Of a stretch of DNA of 35,000 nt, positions 1-9,028 are shown in pieces. Both the position numbers and the translations under genes were made by a program. The stretch comes from Prorocentrum cordatum (lineage: Eukaryota > Sar > Dinophyceae > Prorocentrales > Prorocentraceae). The stretch is from positions 1-35,000 of the forward strand of contig CAUYUJ010018633.1 in assembly GCA_963575745.1 (NCBI GenBank). Direction: 5' to 3'. Numbering within the stretch: position 1 is the first letter of the stretch; each line of letters starts with the position of its first letter. The notes under the pieces are model-generated. The model was given only the letters and a program-made list of their open reading frames with translations. It searched no databases and was not told where the DNA came from.

Positions 1-85
1 ATGTCATTGCAATGAGTGTTTAACGTGTTTTCACACACGGGGCCACCTTCTTCGATGCTCACAAGAACTCGGCCTTGCATGCTAC

Positions 86-1035
86 CTTGGTGATGTTAGC
101 GTTGGTCAGCCTGACATGTTTGTCCTCCTTCCAGTCCTGGCGAGCCTGGGCATCCATCGCGATCGTCTTGCGGGACTTGCCCATTGCCCCTCCACAACTG
201 AAGCGATAACTTGTGCAAAACCTATTGCAACTGAGCCGATAAGCCACGCATCCCCCACTCCCCCCAAACAATTGACCCCGGATTTGCAATGGTTGCAACG
301 CTGCCCCGACGAGCTCGATCCAGGTATTGTTTTCTTAGCGCATGGCGCGAAGCGCCCGCCCTCCCCGCGACAGGCGCAACTCTTGGGAAACGGTGTTTAC
401 ACACTCGGACCTAATTGCGTACCCACGCACTCACGCGCCGAAGCCTAAGGCCTTGCGCCCCCGTGCTCTGTACAAGCCACCTGTGTCGATTACCAGCTTC
501 CTTGCCCGATCGTGCTGCCCATGCAAGTCCACGGCGTGCTCACGCGCTTGCAGCCAAGCGTACTCGGCGTCCTCGGCCTTTTTCTTGGCCTTCTCGTACG
601 CCTTGAAGCACTGCATCACCTCACACCGAACGGGCGGGGCATGTCGGAGGGATGGTGGTGGGGGAGGGGGGGGGGGGAGGGGATAGGTGTGGCGATAGGC
701 GTCACCGCGCCCGCCGTGAGACGCACAACCAGGCGGGATCACGCCGACAACATCAGACACACCCCACAACCTAGCCCAGAACTATCATATCACGCCGCTC
801 TTCTAGTGTACATACACCGCACCAAACAACAATATCATATCTGCATGCATAAGCAAGCATGTCCCGACAGCGCGCGGCGCGGCGACAAGGTCGCCTTGCG
901 GTCCATCTGCTTCGCCTTCTTGAGGCTGTTGGCCTTGTGCTTGATGGCGGTGTCAAGCTGCTGGTTCCTAAACAGTATATCATCATGGCGATGCAGGGCT
1001 CGGAGTGCTTTGATATCTTCATGCATGCGCGGCAT
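86..1035 (-). CDS. Spliced gene for a charged, helical protein, 3 exons seen, partial at its 3' end
   Basis: I do not recognise the family. On the minus strand three segments with clean coding character join in frame: exon 1 at 1035-895, exon 2 at 619-481, exon 3 at 189-86. The first intron has a GC donor (AAG then gcgacc) and the second a GT donor (CACAG then gtggct); both acceptors are AG followed by G. Phases are 0 and 1 and the join stays open. The product of about 128 residues is rich in Lys, Arg, Glu, Asp and Ala (for example KAYEKAKKKAEDAEYAWLQ) and should be largely alpha-helical. The start ATG at 1035 lies six bases past a pyrimidine tract ending in TATAG, a fitting spliced-leader acceptor. 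Exon 3 either reads on to a TGA near 59 or splices at AAG before gtagca and leaves the window. Exon limits are inferred. Confidence 0.45.
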
Positions 1036-1201
1036 TGTGGCTATAGAGAAGAGAGACGGGCGCGATCTGTGCCAGAACGCTGCGACGATGATCGCATCCG
1101 TCGACGATGTGCGATCGCTGTCTGAGCAGCGTGATCTCCACCGCCCCCGTCCTCGTCATCATTGGTATCCTCGTCCTCATCCTCCCCGCCATCCTCCGTA
1201 T

Positions 1202-1633
1202 ATGTTGGTGCAGAACGGTTATCAGCCCAGCCCACCGTCGACCTCCCCGCCCGAATTGGCGTCAATTGGTGACGGCTCGTCCTCGGCTTATGCTGGTGGT
1301 GGATCGTGGCGGAGCGGCCCCGTCGAGGATACGGCGGACCGCATGGTTGCTGATATGAACCAGCAGCTCGAGTCGGCTGATGATCATCGCCGTGTGATCG
1401 TCTCCGTGGTTGATCGTGCCCTGGAGCAGCGCGATGACTACATCAAATGGCATGAGCAGATTCAGAGCAACGACGCCACGATCGAAGCTCAGAAGGCCAC
1501 GATCGAGAGCCAGGCCGCCACTATCGCGAGCCAAGTCGCCACGATCGCGAACACTCGCGAGGGCCAGGGCCGCGTCGCGAACCTTCGCGAGGACCATGAG
1601 GGTCGCGATTGCGGGGGTGATGGGCGGCGGTGA
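1202..1633 (+). CDS. Coiled-coil protein with four exact heptads, possibly truncated by a TGA
   Basis: No family is recognised. The frame opens at ATG 1202 and gives 143 residues. Residues 1-45 are Pro/Ser/Gly-rich. A helical region follows (from about DRMVADMNQQLE), then four consecutive 7-residue units of the form ATI-x-x-Q-x near residues 100-127, a textbook heptad pattern for a parallel coiled coil. The frame ends at TGA 1631-1633, but the same frame continues beyond it as an Asp/Gly-rich tail for about 50 codons, so the TGA may be a CGA-to-TGA transition in an older, longer frame. It lies head to head with the minus-strand gene starting at 1035, 166 bp apart. The open frame extends upstream of 1202, so an upstream exon or start is possible. 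The opposite strand is also open here but reads less like a protein. Confidence 0.4.
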   Translation: MLVQNGYQPSPPSTSPPELASIGDGSSSAYAGGGSWRSGPVEDTADRMVADMNQQLESADDHRRVIVSVVDRALEQRDDYIKWHEQIQSNDATIEAQKATIESQAATIASQVATIANTREGQGRVANLREDHEGRDCGGDGRR

Positions 1634-1833
1634 GACGGCGCAGCCGATGCGGATGATAAGGGCAACGGCGGCGACGGCGACGGCGGCGACGGCGACGGCG
1701 GCGGCGGCGGCGACGGCGACGACGACGGCGGCGACGGCGGCGGCGGCGACGGCGGCGACGGCGACGACGTCGGCGGCGACGAAGGCGGCGGACGACGACG
1801 ACGACTGCGGCGGCGACGACAACGATGCAGGAC

Positions 1834-1864
<31 letters not shown>

Positions 1865-2026
1865 GCGACAACGGCGACGGCGACGACGTCGGCGACGACG
1901 AAGGCGGCGGACGACGACGACGACTGCGGCGGCGACGACGACGATGCGGGATGACGACGACGACGACGGCGACGGCGACGACGGCGACGACGACGGCGGA
2001 CGCCGACGACGACGACGGCGAATGCA
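1634..2026 (+). repeat. GAC/GGC trinucleotide low-complexity tract
   Basis: The tract is built almost only from GAC, GGC and GGA triplets, with an internal near-duplication (about 1770-1835 and 1885-1950 share the GACGTCGGCG block followed by GGCGGACGACG). The first part continues the coiled-coil frame ending at 1633 as an Asp/Gly tail, then phase is lost. Long open frames on both strands are a consequence of the triplet repeat. Confidence 0.85.
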
Positions 2027-2029
2027 ACG

Positions 2030-2192
2030 CCTCAGGACACCTCAGGATACCTCAGGACACCTCAGGACACCTCTGAGATGACAACACCAGGGCGCCTCAG
2101 GACACCTCAGGGCATCTCTGAGCTGACAACCCCAGGAGACCTCAGGACACCTCGGGACACCTCAGGACACCTCAGGACACCTCAGGATGCTG
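2030..2192 (+). repeat. 10-bp minisatellite CCTCAGGACA
   Basis: About a dozen copies of CCTCAGGACA occur with small variants (GATA, GGCA, GCGC). They are broken twice by a spacer reading CTCTGAG(A/C)TGACAAC, which gives a higher-order structure of three blocks. Confidence 0.9.
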
Positions 2193-2460
2193 AGGGGGAC
2201 GAGGAGGAGGATGGAACTGGAGGAGGCGGAGGCGGATGAGGAGGAAGCAGGAGAAGGAGGAGGGGAAGGGGGAGGCAAAGGATGAGGAGGAGGATGAGGA
2301 ATAGGAGGAGGAAGGGATGAGAGGGAGGAGGGGGGAGGTCGATCGTTTCGCCGTCGATCGTGAGCCTCCGAAAAGTGCTCAGGGAAGCGGAGCGATCACG
2401 CTGAGCGGGAGCGACGCGTCGCTCAGCGATCGTCCAAAGGCCTCACGACCGATGCGATGA
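2193..2460 (+). other. Purine-rich tract, then unique spacer with a 16-bp palindrome
   Basis: 2193-2335 is GGA/GAG-rich. 2340-2460 is non-repetitive, with a perfect palindrome GAGCGACGCGTCGCTC at 2409-2424 nested inside a CTGAGCG...CGCTCAG pair. I see no gene. Confidence 0.6.
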
Positions 2461-2478
2461 ACACCTGAAGGTGGACCG

Positions 2479-2774
2479 AGAAGCGTCGCAGAGGGTGCCA
2501 CTGTCAGACGACACGCGCGTCGTCTTTGAGATTCTCAAAGACGACACGTTGTCGTCTTTGAGATTCTCAAAGACAACGCGCGTGTCGTCTTTGAGATTCT
2601 CAAAGACGACACGTTGGTAATATTAAATCTAATAGAGATGTTGTCGTCTTTGAGATTCTCAAAGGCGACGCGCGTGTCGTCTTTGAGATTCTCAAAGACG
2701 ACACGTTGTCGTCTTTGAGATTCTCAAAGACGACACCCGTGTCGTTTGACAGCGGTGCCCTCTGCGACGATTCT
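2479..2774. mobile_element. Foldback element: palindrome made of six palindromes
   Basis: The outer inverted repeat starts AGAAGCGTCGCAGAGGG at 2479 and returns as its near-exact reverse complement ending at 2774; about 35 bp of each end pair. Inside are six copies of a 27-bp palindrome (13-base arms beginning GTCGTCTTTGAGA around a single T) at 2519, 2551, 2584, 2643, 2676 and 2708. The start-to-start spacings are 32, 33, 59, 33 and 32, so the array is mirror-symmetric about an AT-rich centre containing TAATATTA. The shape is that of a foldback or MITE-type DNA element. No convincing target duplication is visible and no protein is encoded. Confidence 0.75.
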
Positions 2775-2898
2775 TAATCCGTATTCGTGGCAGCCCTCAG
2801 CTGCTGTGCACCCCCGCAGCTTCGGCGGCAACTCCTGTGCTGAGTCGCCGCCGTGGGAGCCTCAACCCCTTCCGACGGGGCGCACCTCGCCGACCACG

Positions 2899-2925
2899 CG
2901 ACGACGACGACGACGACGACAACGC

Positions 2926-2971
<46 letters not shown>

Positions 2972-2983
2972 CACGACGACGAC
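2899..2983 (+). repeat. (GAC)n microsatellite
   Basis: A GAC/CGA triplet run with two interruptions lies just downstream of the stop of the Tyr/Gly-rich gene on the other strand. Confidence 0.9.
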
Positions 2984-3011
2984 ACGGTGGTCGCCGACGT
3001 GTGCCCCGTGA

Positions 3012-4448
3012 TCACACGGAGCTTGAGCCCGCTGCGGTCGCCGCAGCGTAGTCGGCGACCGCCTTCAGCCACACCTGCGGCTGCGTGCGGCGGCTCCAGG
3101 CCGCGTACTTCTGGTCCTGCCCGGACAGGTCGCGCAAGCCCTGCAGGTGCTCCCGCACGGCCAGTGCTTTGGCGAGGCGGATGTGCTTGCCCCCGCGGGG
3201 GCGGGGGCCGTCGCCCCCGCCCCCGTCCTTGCCGTCGCCCTTCACGTGGCCGCCGTAGCCGTCCTTCTTGTGGCCGCCGTAGCCGTCCTTCTTGTGGCCG
3301 CCGTAGTAGCCGTCGCCCTTGTCGTGGCTGTCTTAGCCGTCGCCCTTCTCGTGGCTGTAGTAGCCGTCGCCCTTCACGTGGCCGCTGTAGCCGTCGCCCT
3401 TCACGTGGCCGCTGTAGCCGTCGCCTTTGTGGCCGTAGTAGCCGTCGCCCTTGTCGCAGCCACGCCACTCCTGGCCGTTGTAGCCGTCGCCTTTGTGGCC
3501 GTAGTAGTCGTCGCCCTTCACGTGGCTGTAGTAGCCGTCGCCCGTCTCGTGGCCATAGTAGCCGTCGCCCTTCTCGTGGCCATAGTAGCCGTCGCCCTTG
3601 TGGCCATAGTAGCCGTCACCCTTCTCGAGGCCATAGTAGCCGTCGCCCTTGCGGCCATAGTAGCCGTCGCCCTTCTCACGGCCGTAGTAGCCGTCCTTGG
3701 CCCACCAGCCGTCCTTGCCGTAGTAGCCGTCCTTGGTGTGGCCGCCGTAGTAGCCGTCCTTGTTGTGGCCGTAGTAGTAGCCGTCCGTGTTGTGGCCGCC
3801 GTAGTAGCCGTCCTTGGTGTGGCCGTCGTTGCCGTCCTTGGTGTAGTAGCTGTCTTTGCCGCCAACGCCCTCGCTGCTGTCGTCGTAGTCGTAGTAGTAG
3901 CGGCTTTTACGGCAACTGCTGTAGTAGCCGTAGCCCTCGGCGTCGCCATCGGCGGTGTAGCTCTCGCCAGCGCTGTCGTCGTAGCCACCGCCCTCAGCGT
4001 CGCCGCCTTCGCACTCATCCGCCATGGCGCCCTCGTAGTCGCCGTCGCCCTCGTCGACCGCGTCGCCGCCGCCCGCGGCGTCGTCGCCACCGCCCTCGGG
4101 CTCGTCGACCTCGAACTCGAGAAGGTGCTTCATCGAGTTCATCGTCGGGTGCATGGGCGGCGCGAGGTTGAGCTTCTCGAGCAGCGAGTCCGCCACCGAG
4201 CCGCGCCGCGTCTGCACGCGAGCCTGTGCCGACCAGCACATCGCCTTGCGCTTCTTCTCGGCGGAGGCCATGGCGGCCGCCGAGACGTGCTCTGGCGGAG
4301 CCGTCCGCGGCGCGGTCGGCCGCTTCTTGGACGTCGGCTGCAGCCGCGACGGCTTCTCCTCCGCCACCTTCTCCCGTCGCTGCTGGATCTCGCTCGCCGC
4401 TGCGAGCAACATTGCCACCTCGGTGGCGTCGTCGCCACCGCCGCTCAT
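3012..4448 (-). CDS. Tyr/Gly-rich repeat protein, interrupted by one in-frame TAA
   Basis: No known family is recognised. From ATG 4446-4448 the frame runs 371 codons to a TAA (3333-3335) and then, in the same frame, about 107 codons more to TGA at 3012. The N-terminal 120 residues are mixed and partly helical with basic patches (EKKRKAM). An acidic Gly/Asp section follows, then about 20 units of 8-10 residues such as GHEKGDGYY and GGHTKDGYY. The last 60 residues are non-repetitive and protein-like (for example LRDLSGQDQKYAAWSRR). The TAA falls inside a repeat unit where sister units read TACTAC; here it reads TAAGAC, a two-base change. That unique C-terminus in the same frame argues for a recently broken gene, a sequencing error or a spliced-out segment. 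CTGCAG sits directly before the start ATG and could be a leader acceptor. The antisense frames are repeat shadows. Confidence 0.55.
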
Positions 4449-4608
4449 CTGCAGGGCCAGACGGGGCGGGGGCGAGGCCGCGGCGGGCGTCGGGGGCCCC
4501 GCGCGGCGGGGGGGGGCGAGCACCCTGTGGAGGCGCGGGCCCCGCGCCGTGAACCCACGGCCCGCGCGCCGCGGGCGTGGCTGAACACACGGGCCACAAC
4601 GGCGTCGG

Positions 4609-4612
<4 letters not shown>

Positions 4613-4642
<30 letters not shown>
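4613..4642 (+). repeat. (GA)n microsatellite
   Basis: An uninterrupted GA dinucleotide run lies about 170 bp upstream of the Tyr/Gly-rich gene start. Confidence 0.9.
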
Positions 4643-4644
<2 letters not shown>

Positions 4645-5370
4645 GCGGATCTTTATAGTTCCTCGTGCATCTTAGATGCACTCTACACATATACAGACCA
4701 CACAAAGCTTGCAGTACTGTACTCACCCGAAAGCCGAAATCCTTAACCTACGAAGCTCTACACTACTGTGCCGTTCGACATCAAACAACGATATTACAAA
4801 TACCAAACACTATCTCGCCCTAACCGAAGCTAGTCCAACACCCACATCAATAACTCACGGCGTCGCGCGCACATAACAACACAACGGCTGTGGCGAAATA
4901 GATTGCATACGCATAATGTGATTTGTGATGCTGACGCTAACGTCTCTTACATGACATGTACGTTCGAGTCGGTGTGTATCGGTGGTAATGACAGTGGCAA
5001 TTGCGCGGCCGACGATGTGGCAGATGCGATTGTCACCATAATGAGAATCATGCACAGTTGCGTCACAAGCAAATGTTGCTGAACGCATGTGCAACGATGA
5101 TGGTTTTCACACCCATGGCGATGGCTGTACCCCCATAAGCAGCACGCCCAACTACGAGCTCGCATATATGGCATGCGAAGTAAACTGCATGCCCCCCATA
5201 GATCACGCACAATGTGCCCCCGACCCCATTCCCATTCGAACCCCATACCAATCATTTGCTCCTGGCCCCCCCCCCAAGTCGGCCACCCCCAAGTCCCCCG
5301 CCCCGCGACGGTGCCACCCCGCGACGTCGCCTCTGCGGAGCATCCGCATCGCCGTGTTGGGTGTAGGGTT
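4643..5370. other. Unique spacer without recognisable gene
   Basis: The sequence is non-repetitive and of lower GC up to about 5200, then C-rich. Short open frames occur on both strands but none shows protein-like composition. It probably holds the 5' flank of the minus-strand Tyr/Gly-rich gene. Confidence 0.4.
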
Positions 5371-5929
5371 CATGGGGATGGGGTCGGGGCGCTCGTACGT
5401 AGCGGCTGGCGCTCGCACGCGAGCCCCGCGTAGCCCCCCCGAGGACGGATCGGGCCCCGCACATCCCCCCGTGGTGTCGTCCGAGAGCCGCGCTGCGATG
5501 GCGCCCGAGACCCCTGGCATAGCCGCCGCGATGCGGCAGCTTCGCGAGGCGGGCGTCGTCGTCTTAAGTTCGTCGTCGTCGATGTCGTCGCCGCCGCCGT
5601 CGCCCCTCCACCTGCCGATAGAAGGCTTTGCTTACGCACGTAAATGCTGCGCGAGTGTTGCTAGCACGAGTGGGCGATGTTGAGGACGATCTCTTGCTGC
5701 GCGGTCAGCAGCACGATCACTTGCTCGCGGAGTTGGGGGAGCAGCAGCGCACGATCGCATAGCAGCGGCACCAGCAGCAGCAGACGGAGGCAGCGCTACA
5801 GCAACAGCAGCAGACGGAGGCAGCGCAGAAGGTCGAGGGGCTGGGGCAGGAGGTGCAGGCCCTCAGGACGAGTTGGCGCTCTATAAGAGGTCGTTCCCAG
5901 ATGGTTCCTTGTTGAACATTCAGGGGTGA
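5371..5929 (+). pseudogene. Decayed coiled-coil gene, Gln-rich, at least three lesions
   Basis: Protein-like sequence on the plus strand passes through three breaks. An upstream frame from ATG 5371 reads plausibly (for example GIAAAMRQLREAGVVVL). Near 5640 coding sense passes to another frame (LLARVGDVEDDLLLRGQQ), which meets TAG at 5760-5762, one step from CAG in a Gln-rich helix. It then continues QQQQTEAALQQQQ to about 5865. There a missing base shifts phase and the frame ends DELALYKRSFPDGSLLNIQG with TGA at 5927-5929. The Gln/Glu/Leu pattern predicts a coiled coil, in the same style as the frame at 1202-1633; they could be parts of one gene or paralogues. The first break could instead be a small intron. 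No known family is recognised. Confidence 0.45.
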
Positions 5930-5978
5930 GGGGTGGCGGCGGCGCGTCTGCCTGAAGAGCGCAGTAGTACCAGTAATC

Positions 5979-6330
<352 letters not shown>

Positions 6331-6331
<1 letters not shown>

Positions 6332-6514
6332 AAGCTGTCGGTTTAGCAAATCGTATTCGCTGTGTTGTTTCATATTTGCAGCCCTGCTGATCAGTACTGC
6401 TTCGCTGACCTGGGCTGCACACGTGTACAGGTGCTCTGTCTAGGGCTTCCCGACAAGGCGCCTCCCATTGGGCCTCCCTGTCGGGCTCGTCCTTGGCTGT
6501 TTTAGCAGAGTTTC
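6331..6514. other. Short unique spacer
   Basis: Non-repetitive sequence between two repeat arrays. No gene is seen. Confidence 0.4.
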
Positions 6515-6822
6515 TATATAGGGGCTCCACTACTAGAGTCCTTACTAGGGGCTCCACTAGAAGAGTTCATCATAAGGGCCTTACTACTCGTAGTTGAGTC
6601 CCGAGTGGGGACTCCACTAGTAGAGTCCATAATAGGGGCTGCACTAGTAGAGCCCCTCGAGGGGACTTTATTAGTAGAGTCCCTACTAGGCCTCCACTAG
6701 TACGGACTCCACTAGCGGAGTCCCTAGTAGGGCTTCAGTGGTGGAGTCCCTACAGCGGACTAGTGCAGTCCTTCGTAGGGGCTCCACTAGTGGAGTCCCT
6801 AGTAGGGGCTCAGCTAGTAGTG
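6515..6822 (+). repeat. Tandem array of ACTAGT-centred imperfect palindromes
   Basis: About ten diverged units of the type GGGGCTCCACTAGTAGAGTC are joined by CCTAGTAGG or a similar linker. Each unit is a partial palindrome around ACTAGT (for example CTCCACTAGTGGAG near 6782), so the array can fold into a row of hairpins. Every few units are in register at about 25-45 bp. Confidence 0.75.
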
Positions 6823-7076
6823 GAGCGCTCCGCTCCCTTGTGCTACCGCAGTGGGTTTTCTCGCAAGGATTCGTGAGGATTCCTCGTTGCGCTGGTGCGC
6901 ACATGCTTGTCCCTTGCAAGAATACGTTGGGGCGTGGAAGGAGGCCGCAGGAGCTTGGAGGAGCGAAGTAGAACGGCCTTGTTGTGTGGGTGTTAGGGGG
7001 GGGGGCGGGGGGGTGTGGTTGTGTCCGGGGGGGCGGTCTGGACGGGTCGGCGCTGACCGCCCTCATTTCGTTGATG
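6823..7076. other. Spacer without recognisable gene
   Basis: Mixed sequence ending in a G-run (about 6990-7010). Open frames on both strands lack protein-like composition. Confidence 0.35.
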
Positions 7077-7862
7077 TTGTTGTTGTTGTTGAACATTATT
7101 TATTCTAAAGAATAATTATTGTTGGGCCCCCTGGTGCGCGCCCCCCCTGCGCCGCCTAGGCCGCAGCTACATTTTCATCATTTTCGTGAGGAAGCCTCAG
7201 AAAAGATGTGTAAGATCCGGTTGTTTTGTTGTAATCCGTTTCCCTTGCAAAAAACAATATAAAATGACATTTCTTGTTCTAATATAATCAAATTTCAAGA
7301 ATCCCTTGCAAAAATAAGGTAAAGTGGACATTCGCGCGCGCAAGACGAAATCCTTCCAAAACCTTAGTGTTCGAGCGATTTTAACATAAAAACATCAAAA
7401 AACCAATGGTTTTTCAAAAAAATGTCAAAATTCATCCCGCGCGCTCTTGCGGATTCGTAGGAAACCCAACACTTTTTAAACATTTCTGTCAAACGGGCTT
7501 TTGCGAGCAACTTTTTCGAACTTCTGCACAACGGTTGCGCACCTGCCAGGGCCATCATCCCTGTCAAATAATCCCATGCGGGACACATTCGTTTTTCTTC
7601 GCGCGCGCACGCCGTCGTCGTCGGCCGCGGGGCCCTGAATAGTAGCCACGGTCGTCCGCATGCCACGAAGTGAAGTGTCCGAACGTCATAGGGCGGGAAG
7701 CTGGGTGTGGGTGGTGGCGAAGTTCGTTTGGAAATTTGGTAGAGCTTGAACCGGCCCCCCCACAAAGTGGGGGTATTGCCCGCCTCCTATGAAAACCCTG
7801 GCACTGGTGAGAACGGAGTGTCCCAAGTAATTGTTGTTGTTGTTGTTGTTGTTGTTTTGTTG
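7077..7862. repeat. Large repeat unit A (about 770 bp)
   Basis: The unit starts with a (GTT)n run and the motif GAACATTATT, then an AT palindrome TTATTC-TAAA-GAATAA. It continues through a GC-rich block (GCCTAGGCCGCAGC), two CCCTTGCAAAAA motifs and an AACCAATGGTTTTTC block. It ends with AAAACCCTGGCACTGGTGAGAAC and a (TTG)n run. The same order recurs at 7863, 10906 and 12113. No conserved protein frame survives across the copies. Confidence 0.8.
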
Positions 7863-8768
7863 TGGAAATTATTAATTCTAAAGAATAATTATTGTTGGGC
7901 CCCTGGTGCCGCCCCCCTGCCCGCCTAGGCCGCAGCTTTTTCATCATTTTCGTGAGGAAGCCTCAGGTAATACGAGGCATCAAGATCCGGTTGTTTTGTT
8001 GTAATCCGTTTTCCCTTGCAAAAACACTATAAAATGACATTTCTTGTTCTAATATAATCAAATTTCAAGAATCCCTTGCAAAAAAGAAGGTAAAGTGGAC
8101 ATTCGCGCGCGCAAGACGAATTATTCCAAAAGCTTAGTTTCGGAACGATTTTAACATAAAAACATCAAAAAACCAATGGTTTTCAACAAAAAAATGTCAA
8201 AATCTCATCCCGCGCGCTCTTGCGGATTCGTAGGAAACCAACACTTTTTAAACATTTCTGTCAAACGGGCTTTGCGAGCAACTTTTTCGAACTTCTGCGA
8301 CAACGGTGGCGCACCTGCCAGGGCCATCATCCCTGTCAAATAATACCATGCGGGACACATTGTCCAACTAACGAATTATACACTAGGTTGTGTATTCCCA
8401 TCATCCCAGGAACTTGACCCAAAATGTGACCAACTCCGCTCTCTCTGTCTCTCTCTCTGTCTGCTCTCTGTCTCTCTCTCTGTCTCTCTGTATTATGTAT
8501 TGTATGGCACAATTGCACCATGCTGGCACATGCGCGCCCCGAATAGTGACCAAGTTCTGTGGGTGTGTACCCCACGCCAGTGTAGTAGCCACGGTCGTCC
8601 GCACGCCACGAAGTGAAGTGTCCCAACGTATAGGGCGGGAAGCTGGGTTTGGGTGGTCGCGAAGAGTCGTTTGGATATTTGTAGAGCTTGAATGCCCCCC
8701 CACGAAGTGGGGGTATTGCCTGATGAAAACCCTGGCACTGGGGAAAACACCAGCGTTCGGGTAAAATG

Positions 8769-8818
<50 letters not shown>

Positions 8819-8820
8819 GT
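7863..8820. repeat. Large repeat unit B, head to tail with A
   Basis: The unit follows A directly through a shared (TTG)n run. The first half matches A. At about 8352 it switches to sequence shared with unit C: a CTCTCTGT-rich tract, then a block reading GACCAAGTTCTGTGGGTGTG. It therefore looks like an A/C recombinant. It ends in another (TTG)n run at 8770-8818. Confidence 0.8.
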
Positions 8821-9028
8821 TGAACTTAATTACTAAACAATTATTATTGTTGGACCCCTTATATTCGCCCTGGCGCTCTCGCCGAGGCGCCGGCCGCATT
8901 TCCTCTGAAATTGAGGCTCACGCTCAGGCGTTTTGGGGTTCCGCCAAAACCGGCCCCCAACAACAACAACGCTCCGGCTCGAGACTTCCTCCTTTTTTAC
9001 TCGGGCTCGGTGCTCTTGCTCGCCGCCG
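8821..9028. repeat. Diverged head of a large repeat unit, then spacer
   Basis: After the (TTG)n run the sequence GAACTTAATT...TTATTATTGTTGGACCCC is a degraded copy of the unit head. Homology fades by about 8890, and the GC-rich satellite starts soon after. Confidence 0.55.
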
